DNA of 64,000 nt from Gymnogyps californianus. Lineage: Eukaryota; Chordata; Aves; Accipitriformes; Cathartidae. The DNA lies in contig NC_059471.1 of NCBI RefSeq assembly GCF_018139145.2, positions 45,438,226-45,502,225 of the forward strand. The letters are read 5' to 3'. The stretch's first letter is position 1. Each line of letters starts with the position of its first letter. The position numbers and the translations under genes were made by a program. Below, one piece after another: positions 26,062-35,880 of this stretch. Under the pieces are notes generated by a model. That model was not told the DNA's origin, made no database searches, and saw only the letters and a list, made by a program, of their open reading frames with translations.

Positions 26062-27722
26062 GTTGGACAGATTTCAGATTTTAGCAAAGTAGTGAGGCTT
26101 GTCAACCATTTGCAATGAGTAGGGACACAAAATCTGCATTTGGTTCTTAAAAGTCTGTTGCATTTTGATTGAGAACATGGTCTTAGGCTACCATTGCTCT
26201 TGTGAAAGGAGTGTTGAGCTGAACAAAAACCTAACTGCATACAGTGTCACAGACAGAGCTTGCTCCTTCATTGTCATTCTGTCACAAGCAGAGCGAGGGA
26301 GAAGCACCAGGAGCAAGGAAGTGGCAGAGTGCAGGTTTATCCCACCATATTCTCAGCAACTTGGTTGTCCTCTCAGTTCTCATTTGGGTCTTTCTGACCC
26401 ATTTCCTGGCACATTGTCTGACCTAGACAATTTTTCTATTATTTCTTCATTCACATCCTAGCTGTCCTGCTATGTCTGTTTAGGGGTTAACCCAGCAATA
26501 TGAGGTACTTTTCAGTACTTACTCTCCACAGAAGACATGTGGTTTCTTCCTACTTTGTGCAAAGTCTCTTCCCAGTCTAACACAAGGCCTGTCACATCTT
26601 GAAAAGAGAAAAACTCTAGTGGCTTCTGGATTCCATCTTCAGGGTGCAGGATCCCCAGGACATGACTGGAAGGGTGTATTCCCCTTTGAGTAACATATGT
26701 CCCCTTTGACTGTGGCCAAGCATCTTGGTCCTAAACTTGGGCATGGCCCATTCTCTAGCCATGATAGCTTCTACCACTCAAGCACAGAGAGTAGTCCAAG
26801 CTTGAGTAAAGACCAGGTAGAAGGGACAACTGCCTGAAAAACAGGGGTGAGGTCTTCCAGGCTTTCAATTCATGTTTAGCCTTAGAAGTCTTCAATCCAG
26901 TGCTCAGCTCAGCAAGGAGAAAAGAGCCGGTGATGGAAGCAGACCCATGATCTTAAGCATGTTCATTAAATGACTTCTACTTTGGTTTTTGGGCTTACAG
27001 TTCACTTTTTCATACACAAGACTAGAAATTATTACACATGTTGCTACAGGCTATAAACCCAAGTCCTTTTTATTTATCATAATCAGTTTGCTTACCGTTT
27101 TCAAATGACGTTTAAGCTGGAGTCCTAAAAGTAAACCAGAGTTTTTCTTCCTTCTCATGGCTTCTTCTATTATATAACCATGCTTCCTTACTTTGGCAGT
27201 CCTTTGGTTACACTCCACTGGTATGTCATGAAAGCCGCGTCACTTTTGTACCATTAAAAAAAGAATAGAGTCAAACTGACTAATAGAGAAGCATGCCTGA
27301 AACAGATTAGGTACAAGCTGGGCAATGTTGTAGTCTATAGTGTCTGTACCCATAATCGTTTTTGATCCAGCAAAGTTTATTAGCAATAGCTTACTGCAAG
27401 TCCTATCAGACTCAAGCTAAATCCATAGAGAGCCATTTGGGTGTCAGAACTGTTGTGGCACCAGTTTCAAGGAAAACATTTTACTGTGAGTGTTCATGTG
27501 TCCATGACTCCATAAGGTCTCCTAGAACCTGGGTAACATACAGAAACACCTGACTCTTCATTCATGGAAACTCCTCTTGTCTGGCGGAGGTGTATTAGGC
27601 CTGAATGGGCTGTGAGTAGTTCTCACATTTCTGCACTGTGCAGCCAAGTGGTCCTGTTCTGGGAACGTTGTAAAGAGACACAGGGCTTGTGCAGCAGAGG
27701 CCATGTGCCTGGTTTGTACCAC

Positions 27723-27737
27723 AAAAAAAAAAAAAAA
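27723..27737. repeat. Poly-A tract (A15)
   Basis: Fifteen uninterrupted A on the plus strand. No LINE or SINE body is recognised on either side. Confidence 0.95.
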
Positions 27738-29334
27738 GCAGCTAAACAGCTTCCAGCTTATTTTGTACTGCAAGCAGTAGATATACTGTTCCTGAGTTGC
27801 AAAGTCTCAGTTAATAGGTTCTCTTGGACTCGCACGGATTTAGCACAGGTTTCTCTGTTCTAGTGCACTAGGTAATCTGCAGCTCAAGGCCTGCCTGAAG
27901 GGAAACATGGAGCTGACTGTGTTTGTAGTGGCCACAGGTCTAAACATTCTTATTTATCTGATTACTTTTTTAAAAGGTTACCTCAGATTCCAAATCTTGA
28001 AGATAATAAATATTTACTGAAAATAGGACATCCATATTTTACATTTTTGTGTATCTTTCACAATTTTTGTATTTCCATCATCAAGATGTTTCTAACATAT
28101 TGCACACCATATGCTTCCTTAACACCATGATCATCTTTAGTGAGGATCATCTTCCCACATGTACCAATATTATTAGAATCTAGTGTAAGACTTTTTTCAG
28201 GTAAAAGAAGTATTCTGGAACAGCCAAAATCTAAAAACAATCATCAATAACATCAAAACATGCATTTAAATGTTATTATACTTTTTCTTTTTTTACTTAC
28301 AAGTAACTGAAAGTAGAAATTGTTTTATCAATAAAATGGAGACATGTTAAGTTCCTCTTGTGGTTTAGAAAATAGATGAGTAAGAAGAAAAATAAAAGGG
28401 TACAAAAGAATAACATGTTCAGTCTTTATCAAAAAACAAGAGCAAAGACCATTCAACAAAATTAAGAAATTAAGAAGGAGAGAAACAAAGCTGATGATTG
28501 ATAATTTTTTTTTTCCACAAAATTTGTCTTTGAAATGTAGAAACTGTGGCCACCCTAACCTTCTGAAATGAAAAGAATGCAAAAAGGATTTGTTGTTTCT
28601 CTGCTATCAATGATATTCAGAGTAGTCGTATTTAAAGATGACAAAAATTATGGAAAGGATATTACATGTGTTGCTGTAGAGCTTACACCCATCTCTAACT
28701 ATATAGAGAAACAGAATATCCCACACGTGCCTACAGATGGGTTTCTTGCACTCTTATCTGAAGTACTGGTACCACTGACGGACATTAGATGAAATGTACC
28801 TGTGGTTAGAGCTGAGGTGAAAATTCCTAAGTAATGGCTAGGCAAAGCTGTGGGTCAAAAAAATAGAGAGGCAAGCAGACAGTGGGGAAATTCCCACAGA
28901 CTTCAGTGATTTAATTCTCACTGTACTATTCTTTCTCACACAGCCTTTTTTTCTATCCTTTTAACATAGTCTTTATTAAAGGTGCAATTCACTTTTAATT
29001 AGAGGTTAGCTGACACAGAATCATTAGAGGTACACTGAATGTTATATTCTAGTTCTTCATCAGCTTCACAATGCCTGGTGTTAAAATAATTAGAAAAGAT
29101 TTAAAGGATAAGAATGCTTGTGGGAAAGAAAATGTTATCCATGTTGGGACTTTGCATATAATTTCAAAAGGGAGAGGATTTTTAAAAACTGACTAACTTG
29201 TCCACATAAATTCAGCTCTGTTATGTTCAATCTGACTATCCTGATTACACTGTTGTTACACTTTCTGATTACAGGAGATTGAAAACAAAATGGCAGAGAG
29301 GGGCAGCTGTACTCAGATATAACTTCTTACTTGC

Positions 29335-29465
29335 TGTGTACTTTGGATCACTCTTCCCCTCTGTTTCCCCATCTAAAAGAAAGAGATAATACTACTACTA
29401 ACTATGTACAGGTTATGTAAATGTAACTTCTGATGTTTGCATTGAAAAGCAGTAAGTGGTAGCAC
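29335..29465 (-). repeat. Possible MIR/L2-type ancient SINE or LINE tail
   Basis: The string cctctgtttccccatctaaa, then gataatactactactaac, resembles the antisense of the conserved MIR/L2 region (in sense, cagatgaggaaactgaggc preceded by a tattatta-type run). Such ancient fragments persist in amniote genomes. The match covers only a few dozen bases and was made by eye. Confidence 0.4.
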
Positions 29466-29701
29466 TACATCTACACAGGGTAACACTGTGCATCATAGAA
29501 ACACCTACTAGCATTAACCAGATGAGACATAGGCCTAGCCCAAGTATACTAGCAGTAGTGTATCCGCTTAGCACAAAGTTTGTCAGAATAAGACTATAAA
29601 ACTTTCTTCTCTCAGGCCCCTTTGAAATGACTAGTCTTTATTAAATTGCCCATAGATTTCTGCATTCTAGAAATGTCCTTGATTGTTTGAGTTCACTCTG
29701 T

Positions 29702-29706
29702 CTGTG
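29702..29706. repeat. Target-site duplication CTGTG, left of solo LTR
   Basis: CTGTG directly precedes the LTR's first TG and is repeated immediately after its last CA at 30292-30296, as expected for integrase-mediated insertion with 5-bp staggered cuts. Confidence 0.85.
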
Positions 29707-29975
29707 TGTCCTGGTTTCGGCTATAGAGTTAATTTTCTTCCTAGTAGCTGGTATAGTGTTATGTTTTGGATTTAGTAGGGAAATAATGTTGATACCACAC
29801 TGATGTTTTTAGTTGTTGCTAAGTAGTGTTTATACTAAGTCAAGGATTTTTCAGCTTCTCATGCCCAGCCAGCAAGAAGGCTGGAGGGGCACAAGAAGCT
29901 GGGAGGGGACACAGCCAGGACAGCTGACCCAAACTGGCCAAAGGAATATTCCATACCATGTGAAGTCATGCCCAG

Positions 29976-29983
29976 TATATAAA
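29976..29983 (+). promoter_or_regulatory. LTR TATA box
   Basis: The sequence tatataaa lies about 190 bp before the poly-A signal of the same LTR, the expected U3 core promoter position. It could still start transcription into the downstream flank. Confidence 0.7.
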
Positions 29984-30088
29984 CTGGGGGGAGTTGGCCA
30001 GGAGGGGCGGATCGCTGCTCGGGCATCGGTCAGTGGGCGGTGAGCAATTGCATTGTGCATCACTTGTTTTGTCTATTCTAATTCTTTT

Positions 30089-30147
30089 AGTATTATTATT
30101 GTCATATTATTATTATTATTAACATTATCATTATTATTATTATTATT
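30089..30147. repeat. Imperfect (ATT)n microsatellite inside the LTR
   Basis: A run of ATT/TTA triplets with a few interruptions (gtcatatt, aacattatc). It sits in the R region, between the TATA box and the poly-A signal, and probably varies in length among copies. Confidence 0.9.
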
Positions 30148-30164
30148 TTCTTCCTTTCTATCCT

Positions 30165-30170
30165 ATTAAA
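30165..30170 (+). terminator. LTR polyadenylation signal ATTAAA
   Basis: ATTAAA in the context cctattaaactg, 121 bp before the LTR's 3' end and downstream of its TATA box, as expected at the R/U5 border. Confidence 0.6.
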
Positions 30171-30291
30171 CTGTCTTTATCTCAACCCACGAGGGTTTTT
30201 TTTCATTTCTCTTCCCCATCCCGCTGGGTGAGGGGGGAGTGAGCGAGCGGCTGCATGGTGCTTAGTTGCTGGCTGGGGTTAAACCATGACA

Positions 30292-30296
30292 CTGTG
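30292..30296. repeat. Target-site duplication CTGTG, right of solo LTR
   Basis: An exact match to 29702-29706. Both copies being intact argues for insertion and later LTR-LTR recombination without flank rearrangement. Confidence 0.85.
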
Positions 30297-31629
30297 GTAT
30301 ATCTTTTGTGACTTTACTGTAGAGAAACAATCAATATTTTGCAGCATGCGGAGGAAGAAGAGGGGGTGATCATCTTCTGTCCATACCCATCTCCAGGAAT
30401 TCTCCCCTTGCCAGCACAAGGTGTTTCTGTGTACCCTTGTGTCCAAGTTAACTGTGATTATTGCCATCAGGAAGTAATACAGAATACACTGGAGTACCAG
30501 CAGCCCATTGGAATAAAAAGAAATATTGACGGTACAAAGCTGTGTTGTATTTGCAGCAATGCATATGCAAATAAAAATCAATTAAGGCTTTGGAAAAACA
30601 CTAGGTGTTTGTTAGCGTCTTTAATAGACATAACTGTGTTTGGACATTGGACATAAAAGTAAAATAAGTATAAAATAGCCTACCTTAATATGAAAAGGTT
30701 ACATGGTTCCATAAAAGGAGTAATAAGAGCAATTAGCCTTGTAGTGAATGTATATGTTCTGCTTAAATGTTTGCAGTCCAAGCAATTAAGGACAGTTTTA
30801 CATCAACCAACTTTAGATCTTAATAAGTCCAACTATGTTTTACACATTTGTGGAATTAATGTAGGAAAATATTGCATATCTGGTGGTACTAGAACACAGC
30901 TGTGCGTGATGTAAGTGAACCATGCACCCAGTATACCTAGCATGATGTAACATATATAATTGAGTACAGTTTATGAATACAGATATAAATTAAAGAGCTT
31001 ACTGATAAAAGGCATGCTTAAGAATTTAAATTGATTTCCTGAAAAGGAATCTCTGATATCTGTTATTTGTTTTGTCTCTTCTGGACCAAAAGGATTATGA
31101 GCATGACACTGAACTGCTGCGTTTGTGTGATAGAAAGCTTATTTGCTTGTTTTAGCCAAACTAAAACAAAAGAGCTACTTAATTAGATTTTGCTGCTGTT
31201 ACTGAATGAGCACACACTGCTCATTAACACTTTTCCCATGACTGTTCAGATGGGCAGACCATTTTAAAACAATTCTTAGGCTTGCCCTTAAGAGTTGGAT
31301 TCTGCTGCTTAAATGAAGGTGTCTAGCACACTGTGAGATGCTCCACAGTTTCTGAGATATCCACACAGAGCTGGAAAATGCAGTACAGCATCTGTAGGAG
31401 CCCAGCATCTTCCTGGAGCAGTAGCTGGAGGAGAGAGACCCCGGGGAGGTAACCACAGACAGGAGCAAGCATTTCCCTTCGTCATCACTCAGACAACTAC
31501 CGAAGACATCAGCAAAGGCCAGAGGGCAGCACAGCACCTTCACCAGTCCCGCCAAGAGAAAAGCTGCCTCTTTACTATCAAAAACAAATGTGCCCTGCCT
31601 CTGGCACAGGCTGCTGAGAGATGCACATC
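30297..31629. other. Unique DNA between the LTR and the CpG island
   Basis: Nothing recognised. The minus-strand frame of 118 codons at 31199-31555 opens at TTG and matches no known family, but it lies directly beside the CpG island and could overlap an exon of an unannotated transcript. Confidence 0.4.
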
Positions 31630-32420
31630 TGTATTACGGAACCCTCTCGCCCTCCAGAAGAGGGTGGCGGCCTAAAAGCTCTTGATGGGGAATGGCTGCT
31701 GGCCTGGCCCACCTCCTGAACTGCTGCCGGAAGATTTGAGGGGTAGTGCTAAAAAGCGGGCCCAGAGCTGTGCAGACAGCCATGTCTGTGCTCAGGGGAG
31801 CTCCCGGCCAGGCGGGTGCTGTTTGCCTGAGCAGGATGGCTGATGGCTGCAGCGGGGCAAGTCGGGGTGCAGTAGCACCCCCAGAAACGCCCCTGTGCCC
31901 GTGCCTCCCCCCTCCCCAGCCCCGCACCGGCCAGCGGGAGGAGACACCTGCCTGGCAGCCCTCGCATCCACATGCAAGTGGTGGCTCCCAGAAACCCACC
32001 CACCGGCCGAACAAGGGGGCTTTGTCTCTGTGCCCCGGGGCTCCCCATCCAGGCCTCTCACCCCACCATGAACTCTGCAAATGGCACTCTGCCAGTTGCC
32101 GTGCGCCGCTGGTCACCACAGGGCTGGGCCGTCAGGCAGCCGGCCTCCCTCCTCGACCTCCCCGGCTCCCCACTGCCACGGCAGGCCCTGCTCGGAGGCC
32201 TCGCCAGGCCTGGGGCTACAGCGGGGCCTCCCTGTTTTGGGGTGCCGCCACCCCCTCACCCTGCTGCAGGAGGCCGGCAGCCAGGGCCTCTTGGGCAAGT
32301 GGCCCCGGCATTGCTGGCCTCGGTCGGGGAGCAGGCGCTGGTGGCTGGGGACTGCCCAACTGCCCCCCCCCCCCCCCGCCCTAGGTGCCTGGAAAGCCGC
32401 AAGCCAGCTCTGGATATGGG
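31630..32420. promoter_or_regulatory. G+C-rich CpG island with no recognised gene
   Basis: This stretch of about 0.8 kb is strikingly G+C-rich with frequent CpG (roughly three dozen by eye), while the flanking tens of kilobases are A+T-rich and CpG-poor. It ends near a C15 run (32363-32377). Long frames exist on both strands (for example 212 codons at 31746-32384 from a GTG), but they overlap in several frames, are rich in Pro, Gly, Ala and Arg, and match no family I know, as expected in G+C-rich noncoding DNA. In vertebrates such islands often mark promoters. It may instead be a G+C-rich repeat I do not recognise. Confidence 0.5.
32363..32377. repeat. Poly-C tract (C15)
   Basis: A homopolymer of about 15 C within the CpG island. 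It is error-prone in assembly, so frames across it are unreliable. Confidence 0.9.
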
Positions 32421-35039
32421 TGTTGAGGAGAGAAAGAAAGCTGGAGGGGAAACTTGCAGGGAGGCTGGCTGGCATGGTGGCCTGCCTGCAGGAGGAGGAG
32501 GAGGGGACGAGTGCTTGAGTCTCACAAATGCATCACTAGAAAAAAAAGTGGGAATTTTGCTTCTGATAAACCCTGTCTTCATAAAAGAGCAATTCTGAGG
32601 CTGTGAGAAACTCGTACCTGCTCTTCTAGGAGTGCAGGCCTCGCACAGGCTTGCTCTCAAAAAGATTGCAAGCTCTCAACTAGGTCTTCTGTCAGGCTGT
32701 GGGCCGGGGCATCTTGGCCCTGACGTAGCCTAGAGACTTAAATCACGAGTCTAATAGAAATGAGCTAGGAAATCAGTTGGGGGAAACTGGTAACGAGTGC
32801 TAGGACAGCCTGATGGCAACAGGACTGCTATGGCTCCTTCCTGCTCTGTGTTTGCCCCGTCTGCAGCTTGCTGGGCAGGAGGGAGCAAAAGGAATATTTT
32901 TTAATATTTTTACTTTGCTAAATGTAACTTCCCTTGTAACACGAAGCACATGCTGCGGGTGTAATTTTTGTTTCAGGTCACAACGGTCTTATTGTTAGCA
33001 GAAAAGATTTCTGTACAAATCACCCTGGCAATACACTCGTTACCTACGATTTGTCAGGCCCTGCTTAAACAAAAGCTTGCTCTCAGTGCACAGGAGCTCA
33101 GGTTTCAGCTGTTTCACCTTTGGTCTTCCCATGGCTGCAATGTAAGCTTTCTTGTTCAAATCATTCTATAAGCAAATTGTGCCATTACTCCTCTTTCCAG
33201 TCCCTTTCTTCCTGGGCAAAGAGTATTTTTATTTGATTGCTAGTTCTGTCCTCCTTAATACATCTTTTTATTTGAAATTTAGGAAGTCTGGCTGGCTGCG
33301 GCTTACTTTTCTCATAATTCCACCATGATTCTTGAGTATGATTTTAGTAATGCAAAAGTTGGAACCAGATGAGCATCTGCCATGGCAAACTTGATTCATT
33401 AGTTATTTTTCCTGCATGTAACAGGTAACATCGCTACATATGCATGTCCCCTTTTGGAATAAAAACATGTGCTGGGTATCTGCCTGCATGCTGCTGCACA
33501 GGTGCTTCAAATAATGATTGCGGTTGATGTATAAGCTTTATATAAGTAACAGTTACGAGCTATGTTATATGTTATAAGCGACCTGCTTGGTCACTCTAAA
33601 GGGCTGAACAGCCAGCAGAGGACACTGAAGTTTTTGTAGCTACTAACCTATTCTAGAAACAGAGATGCAAGAGAAAGGGTGCTTTGCTCTTTCATTTTCC
33701 AAAACCCTTATTATGTAAAATAAAGAAGAATCAGTGAAAGGCTTGTGTTTTTTTCCCCTAATGAGAAATGTGTGTGGAAGGATGGGGGGACGTGAAAGGT
33801 CTCAAACAACTTGCATTACTACTTTTCTGGATTTGTCGAGATTTGGCGGTAATGTTTTGGTTTGTTTTGTTTTTTTCAGGTGGGCAGGAAAAAAACCCAC
33901 CAGAGCTTGAATTTAAAGAACCAAAGTTGCACTAAACGCCAGCGCTTTCATAAATAATAGTGCTGTTCTCAAACTTCTAAGATTTAGGAGACCAAGAACA
34001 CCAAATACCAAGCAGCAAATAAATCTCCACAGTAAAAAAGTTACAATACTTACTGTTTTTTGTTATTAATAGCTAAGGTATGGAGACATATAGCAGAACT
34101 GCGATAATATATACAGCCTGAAGGATGTAATCCTATAATCTTAAATGGACTGTGAGCATGCTTACATTATCCTCATTCATCCCTGTTTGTTTTCCAGGCA
34201 TGCGCAGAGGCGACCTAGCTGCCTTCTTTAAGGACAATTTATTTAGTCACAGAAGACACCTGACAAAGTTAGTGACTTCAGGAGACCCCAGCTAGTGAGA
34301 ACAATAATTAAAACAGTTAACATCCTTTGGGGACCTTTTACACATTGATGTTCAACCTGTGCACCAAAGGCCTGCACTTGACATATTTCTGAGACTTTGA
34401 AAAATGCTTGCAGAGCAAAGTAGTAACATTTGAGGTTTTCTTGACATTCAGGGGTGTCTCAACTCGTTTTGTTCATTCTTTACTATTTTCCATGGCTGAA
34501 ATGAAGGTAAGAGGAGAAGCGAGCACCTTAAGTTGAACATGCTAAATATAATTTTACAGAAGCATGAATAATTATTAGGTAATTCTAGTGTACAGCCTAT
34601 ACAAGCATTATAACACAGTTGAACGTAGCTGAAAAAGAATAAAATAGCTGTACTTAATGTCACACATTTCTGGGTCTTCATGTTTGTTTTATACTATGCG
34701 TATTTCTCATCCTTCTCTTAAAAGCGCTGTCAAGGCAAAAACTGATGGTAACATCTGAGGAAAGACTCCCCGTGGCAGCATAAAGCTATCCATTCAGCTT
34801 CTGACTGGGCTTGCGTGCCCGCTTCGTAGCACTGAACCTGAAAGAGCCGTTCTTCCACGGGCAGCTCAAGGATGCCCAAAGGGAAGGCATGGTTTGGCTA
34901 ATAAAGCACAGCAAGCAAAGAGAGTCACTTTCTCCTGTTTTGTCCTGCACATTGCAGTCAGAGAGCCCCTCAGAGACAGAACCTGAAATGTTTTTTCAGT
35001 GTGAAAGGTCCTGTGTCGCCAGGGTAGTGGATACATACA
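32421..35039. other. Unique DNA, nothing recognised
   Basis: G+C content falls from the island toward the A+T-rich background. No gene or repeat family was identified. The open frame at 34811-35107 runs into the ancient CR1 relic and is not independent evidence of a gene. Confidence 0.5.
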
Positions 35040-35880
35040 AGAGACAGAGGAAGAATCCACATGGATTTTGTGAAACTAAATCATGCCTCAAAACTATTGG
35101 AGGGTAGAAAACAGAGGACAGGAGTAAATAACAGTTTTCACAGTGGAGGAAAATCAACAGAAGAGTTTCTCACAGATCTGTGCTGGGACCATCTCATTCG
35201 ACATGTTCATAAGTGTTGAAGTGTCTTGAAGCTAGGTTAATAGTGAGGAGATAAGTTTGCTGACGGTGCTAAATTATTTAAAGAAATAAAGAGAGAACAA
35301 TTGCACTGAAAACCTGCAGAAGCATGTTACATGACACTTTTAGCAAATGAATGTTAAAAGGATGAAAATCAATGTAGATAAATGTAAAACAACATACGTC
35401 AGGAAAAAAAACTTATCTGAACTTTACATGTATAGTAATAGACTCTTTAGTATTTAGGATTGAGACCCTGGGATTATAATATAAATTCAATGAATACGTC
35501 CATTCAGTGCTCAGCAGTGGTCAAAAAGGGCAGAAAACCCACCAGTTCTAGCTCAAACAGTCCTTGATGTTTTCAAAAAGCATTTGAATTACTAAGAAAG
35601 GAAGAGCCAAAAGAGTCCATATAGCTAGGAGTCTTCGTCACAGAAAAAAGATAACTAAGGGAGGAAATAGTACAGGTCTTCATTATCGTACGTAACATGG
35701 AAAAGGTGACTAAATCTTTATTGTTAGCTGTTGTTTTCTACCAGCTGTGGGAGTACTAATTGAAGATGGGAGGTAGCAAATTCAAGGCAAACAAAACAAG
35801 ACAGTTCTTCACATGACTTTTAGTTATCTGTGGAACTTTGAAAAGTCCACATAAAATTAATGAGGATGCTAATGTTGATA
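35040..35880 (+). mobile_element. Ancient CR1-type LINE relic
   Basis: Collinear pieces of a CR1-like reverse-transcriptase ORF are readable on the plus strand. In order they are acatggattttgtgaaac with aaatcatgcctc, cagatctgtgctgggaccatc with cgacatgttcataa, gtagataaatgtaaaac, gtgctcagcagtggtcaaaa, and caaattcaaggcaaac with agttcttcacatgac followed by tgtggaac. These correspond to landmarks along older sauropsid CR1 ORF2, ending near the C-terminus. An internal deletion appears to follow the first landmark. Stops and indels are everywhere and the 3' tail is not visible. It is much more decayed than the CR1 copies at 8.6 and 40.8 kb. Confidence 0.75.

Larger units (their letters stand above)
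22001..29334. other. Long unique stretch, A+T-rich
   Basis: Contains A18 (26044-26061) and A15 (27723-27737) without a recognisable retroposed body next to either, and a cluster of TAAT-type homeodomain-like core sites near 22065-22130. No coding family, RNA gene or transposon was recognised. Confidence 0.5.
29707..30291 (+). mobile_element. Solo LTR of an endogenous retrovirus (585 bp)
   Basis: The element begins TGTCCTGGTTTC and ends AACCATGACA, with the canonical TG...CA termini, and is flanked by perfect 5-bp duplications (CTGTG). A TATA box (tatataaa, 29976-29983) and an ATTAAA poly-A signal (30165-30170) fix the plus-strand orientation. An ATT-rich microsatellite (about 30089-30147) lies between them. 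No primer-binding site, gag, pol or env follows, so the provirus was reduced to one LTR by recombination between its two LTRs. The sequence matches an LTR type I recall as abundant in modern birds. A 5-bp duplication fits ERVL-like elements, but I do not assign the family firmly. Confidence 0.9.

Noticed and set aside
31746..32598. Long overlapping frames (up to 212 codons) on both strands of the CpG island
   Set aside because: G+C-rich DNA has few stop codons, so several frames stay open at once. The 212-codon frame opens at GTG, a C15 run interrupts the region, and composition is low-complexity Pro/Gly/Ala/Arg.
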